A stretch of 64,000 nt of DNA. Source: Desulfocarbo indianensis. GTDB taxonomy: Bacteria > Desulfobacterota > Desulfarculia > Desulfarculales > Desulfarculaceae. This document shows, piece after piece, positions 62,706-64,000 of this stretch (position 1 is its first letter; every line of letters begins with the position of its first letter). Under the pieces are notes generated by a model, which was not told the origin of the DNA, searched no databases, and saw only the letters and a program-made list of their open reading frames with translations. The position numbers and the translations under genes were made by a program. The stretch spans positions 1,206,001 to 1,270,000 of the forward strand of contig LBMP01000001.1 in NCBI GenBank assembly GCA_001184205.1, read 5' to 3'.

Positions 62706-63959
62706 TCAGGCAACCTGGCGGACAACGTCCCCACCCAGGCGGTGGCGCACAATATGGCCGCCAATGAACAAGGTTAGCAGGCCGAAGAAACCCATCCCCA
62801 CGAAAAAGACGGCGTAACCCACCGCATCGCCCCAAAAGCCGGCGATGGGCAAAACACCCAGAGACACCACGTGATGCAGGCTGCACAACACAGCGTAATT
62901 TGTCGCCGCCTGGCGGCCCGCGCTCAGGCTCATGATCATGCTGTAGACCATCACCATCATGACCCCACGTATTAGCCTCTCTCCCCCCAACATGATTCCC
63001 GCCCCCCAGTTGAGATCGCACACGCCCCCAGGAAGAAGGGCCGAAAACCAGCACAGCCCCACGGTCATCAGACAGCCCAGGACAAAAACCCGCCAGGGGC
63101 CCCATCTATTCAGAAGGGCGCCCCCCGCGACAGACCCCAATATGTACAGAGGCGAGCCGATCCACAAAAGAAGCTCTCCCAGGTTTTGGGGGTTGAGGCC
63201 CAAGTCGGCCAGCATGGTCAAGCGCAGTTGGTCGTCCCCGTTTTCCGCCAGGCCCACCAGGACCAGAAACAACAAGAACCAATGGATGCGGGGCAGGCGC
63301 AAAAAGGCGCGGGCGCTGGGCTTGAACTCCCCGGCTGCTTCATTCATCTCCGGGTGGTCCACTGGGGGCAATTCGCGGTGGGCCAACACCGGCATTGTAA
63401 GCAAAAGATGCAGGCAGGTCATGGCCCACAGGGTGCTCGCCCAGCCCAGCCACTGGTAGACAATTAAAAACACGCCCGATCCCAGCATGTGGCCGATGAT
63501 GTATCCGGTTGCCTGGGTGGTGTTGCCCCAGGGCCTCTCCTTGGGTTTCAGAATGTCGGTGGCATATCCATCAACCGCGATGTCCAGGGTGGCCACGTTT
63601 ATATTAAGCAAAAAAACCACCAGCAAGACCGGAATAAGCTGGCCTTGGGGATTCATAAGGGCCAGAACCGGCAAGAAGCCCAGGGTGATCAAGGACAGGG
63701 GCACGATCCAACTTTTGCGCCGCCCCCAGCGAGGGCTGTAGTGGCGATCCACCTGGGAGGCCCAGAGAAACTTGAGGGCCCAGGGGCTGTAAAGCAGGGC
63801 GGTGAGGCCGACCATCCCCAGGCTTAGCCCCTGCTTGCGCATCAAAAGAGGCAACAGGGTCCAGGTGAACCCCAGGGAGATGTTCTGCAAGATAAACATT
63901 AGGAACAAAAGCCCCATCTTTCGCCAGGCAGGGGCCTCGCCTGGATGAGTTACGGCCAT
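62706..63959 (-). CDS. MFS transporter (AmpG/RhtX-like)
   Basis: 417 residues with about 12 hydrophobic segments. The MFS loop motif after TM2-3 reads VDRHYSPRWGRRKSWIVP, and ATLDIAVDGYATDILKPKERPWGN is the DGYAtDxL signature of the AmpG/acetyl-CoA transporter/RhtX siderophore branch. The inner-membrane substrate could be a muropeptide or a ferric-siderophore-like molecule; the sequence does not decide. No ampC or siderophore genes are in the window. It lies 110 bp beyond hsdM and converges with it; whether it belongs to the island is uncertain. Confidence 0.85.
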   Translation of the reverse strand: MAVTHPGEAPAWRKMGLLFLMFILQNISLGFTWTLLPLLMRKQGLSLGMVGLTALLYSPWALKFLWASQVDRHYSPRWGRRKSWIVPLSLITLGFLPVLALMNPQGQLIPVLLVVFLLNINVATLDIAVDGYATDILKPKERPWGNTTQATGYIIGHMLGSGVFLIVYQWLGWASTLWAMTCLHLLLTMPVLAHRELPPVDHPEMNEAAGEFKPSARAFLRLPRIHWFLLFLVLVGLAENGDDQLRLTMLADLGLNPQNLGELLLWIGSPLYILGSVAGGALLNRWGPWRVFVLGCLMTVGLCWFSALLPGGVCDLNWGAGIMLGGERLIRGVMMVMVYSMIMSLSAGRQAATNYAVLCSLHHVVSLGVLPIAGFWGDAVGYAVFFVGMGFFGLLTLFIGGHIVRHRLGGDVVRQVA

Positions 63960-64000
63960 GCATCTCCCCTAAAGGCGCGAACGGGCCCCTCCCCGCCTTG

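Noticed and set aside
62715-62735. AACGTCCCCA resembling the 5' part of tRNA-Glu as possible attR
   Set aside because: The match is only 10 bp, lies inside the MFS gene and corresponds to the tRNA 5' end rather than the 3' end used by integrases.

Overview
The window is chromosomal DNA from a high-GC Gram-negative bacterium. A LolA-type lipoprotein carrier, an outer-membrane barrel with terminal Phe, several lipobox lipoproteins, HtpX/HtrA envelope proteases and GGAG-type ribosome binding sites support this. The mix of HDOD-kinase, TPR/receiver, CheW and several radical SAM proteins would suit a deltaproteobacterium (Desulfobacterota), but that placement is inference; no rRNA or other phylogenetic marker is present.

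Layout. (1) 1-18.0 kb: a surface-glycan or protein-glycosylation locus. It holds a DegT/DnrJ aminotransferase and a SPASM radical SAM enzyme (minus strand), a 1.4 kb stretch with no gene I can support, then a plus-strand run: asparagine synthase-like amidotransferase, a 1032-residue TPR/double glycosyltransferase, three methyltransferases, a FemAB/GNAT-like transferase, a formyltransferase and a second radical SAM enzyme. A WbmS-like deacetylase and UDP-GlcNAc 2-epimerase follow on the minus strand. Aminotransferase plus formyltransferase plus amidotransferase suggests N-formylated or amidated amino sugars. (2) 18.1-37.6 kb: mostly housekeeping and envelope genes: a pseudo-receiver/TPR protein, a baeRF/Vms1-like protein, metallophosphoesterase, FAD oxidoreductase, OM barrel, LolA, FmdB-type zinc ribbon, SurE, HtpX-HtrA, CheW and HDOD-kinase, LysM protein, FGE-fold lipoprotein and MBL-fold lipoprotein. 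A MITE-like repeat lies between surE and htpX, and a diverged copy lies at 37.7 kb. (3) 37.8-44.1 kb: an orphan phage-tape-measure-like gene and an AT-rich island with four tandem paralogous membrane-anchored beta-repeat proteins and two remnants. (4) 44.1-52.7 kb: topA, dprA, a VWA-like exported protein, an acyl-CoA ligase and hemW. (5) 52.9-62.6 kb: tRNA-Glu(UUC) with a tyrosine integrase 15 bp downstream, an excisionase-like gene, a frameshifted IS481-type element and a type I restriction-modification locus (hsdR-hsdS-broken rhuM-hsdM), i.e. a genomic island. An MFS transporter closes the window.

The most unusual parts are the orphan tape-measure-like protein beside the beta-repeat paralogs, the dual-glycosyltransferase glycan locus, and several family members that have lost catalytic residues (receiver without phospho-Asp, alpha/beta hydrolase without the nucleophilic Ser, FGE-like lipoprotein without the usual Cys motif).
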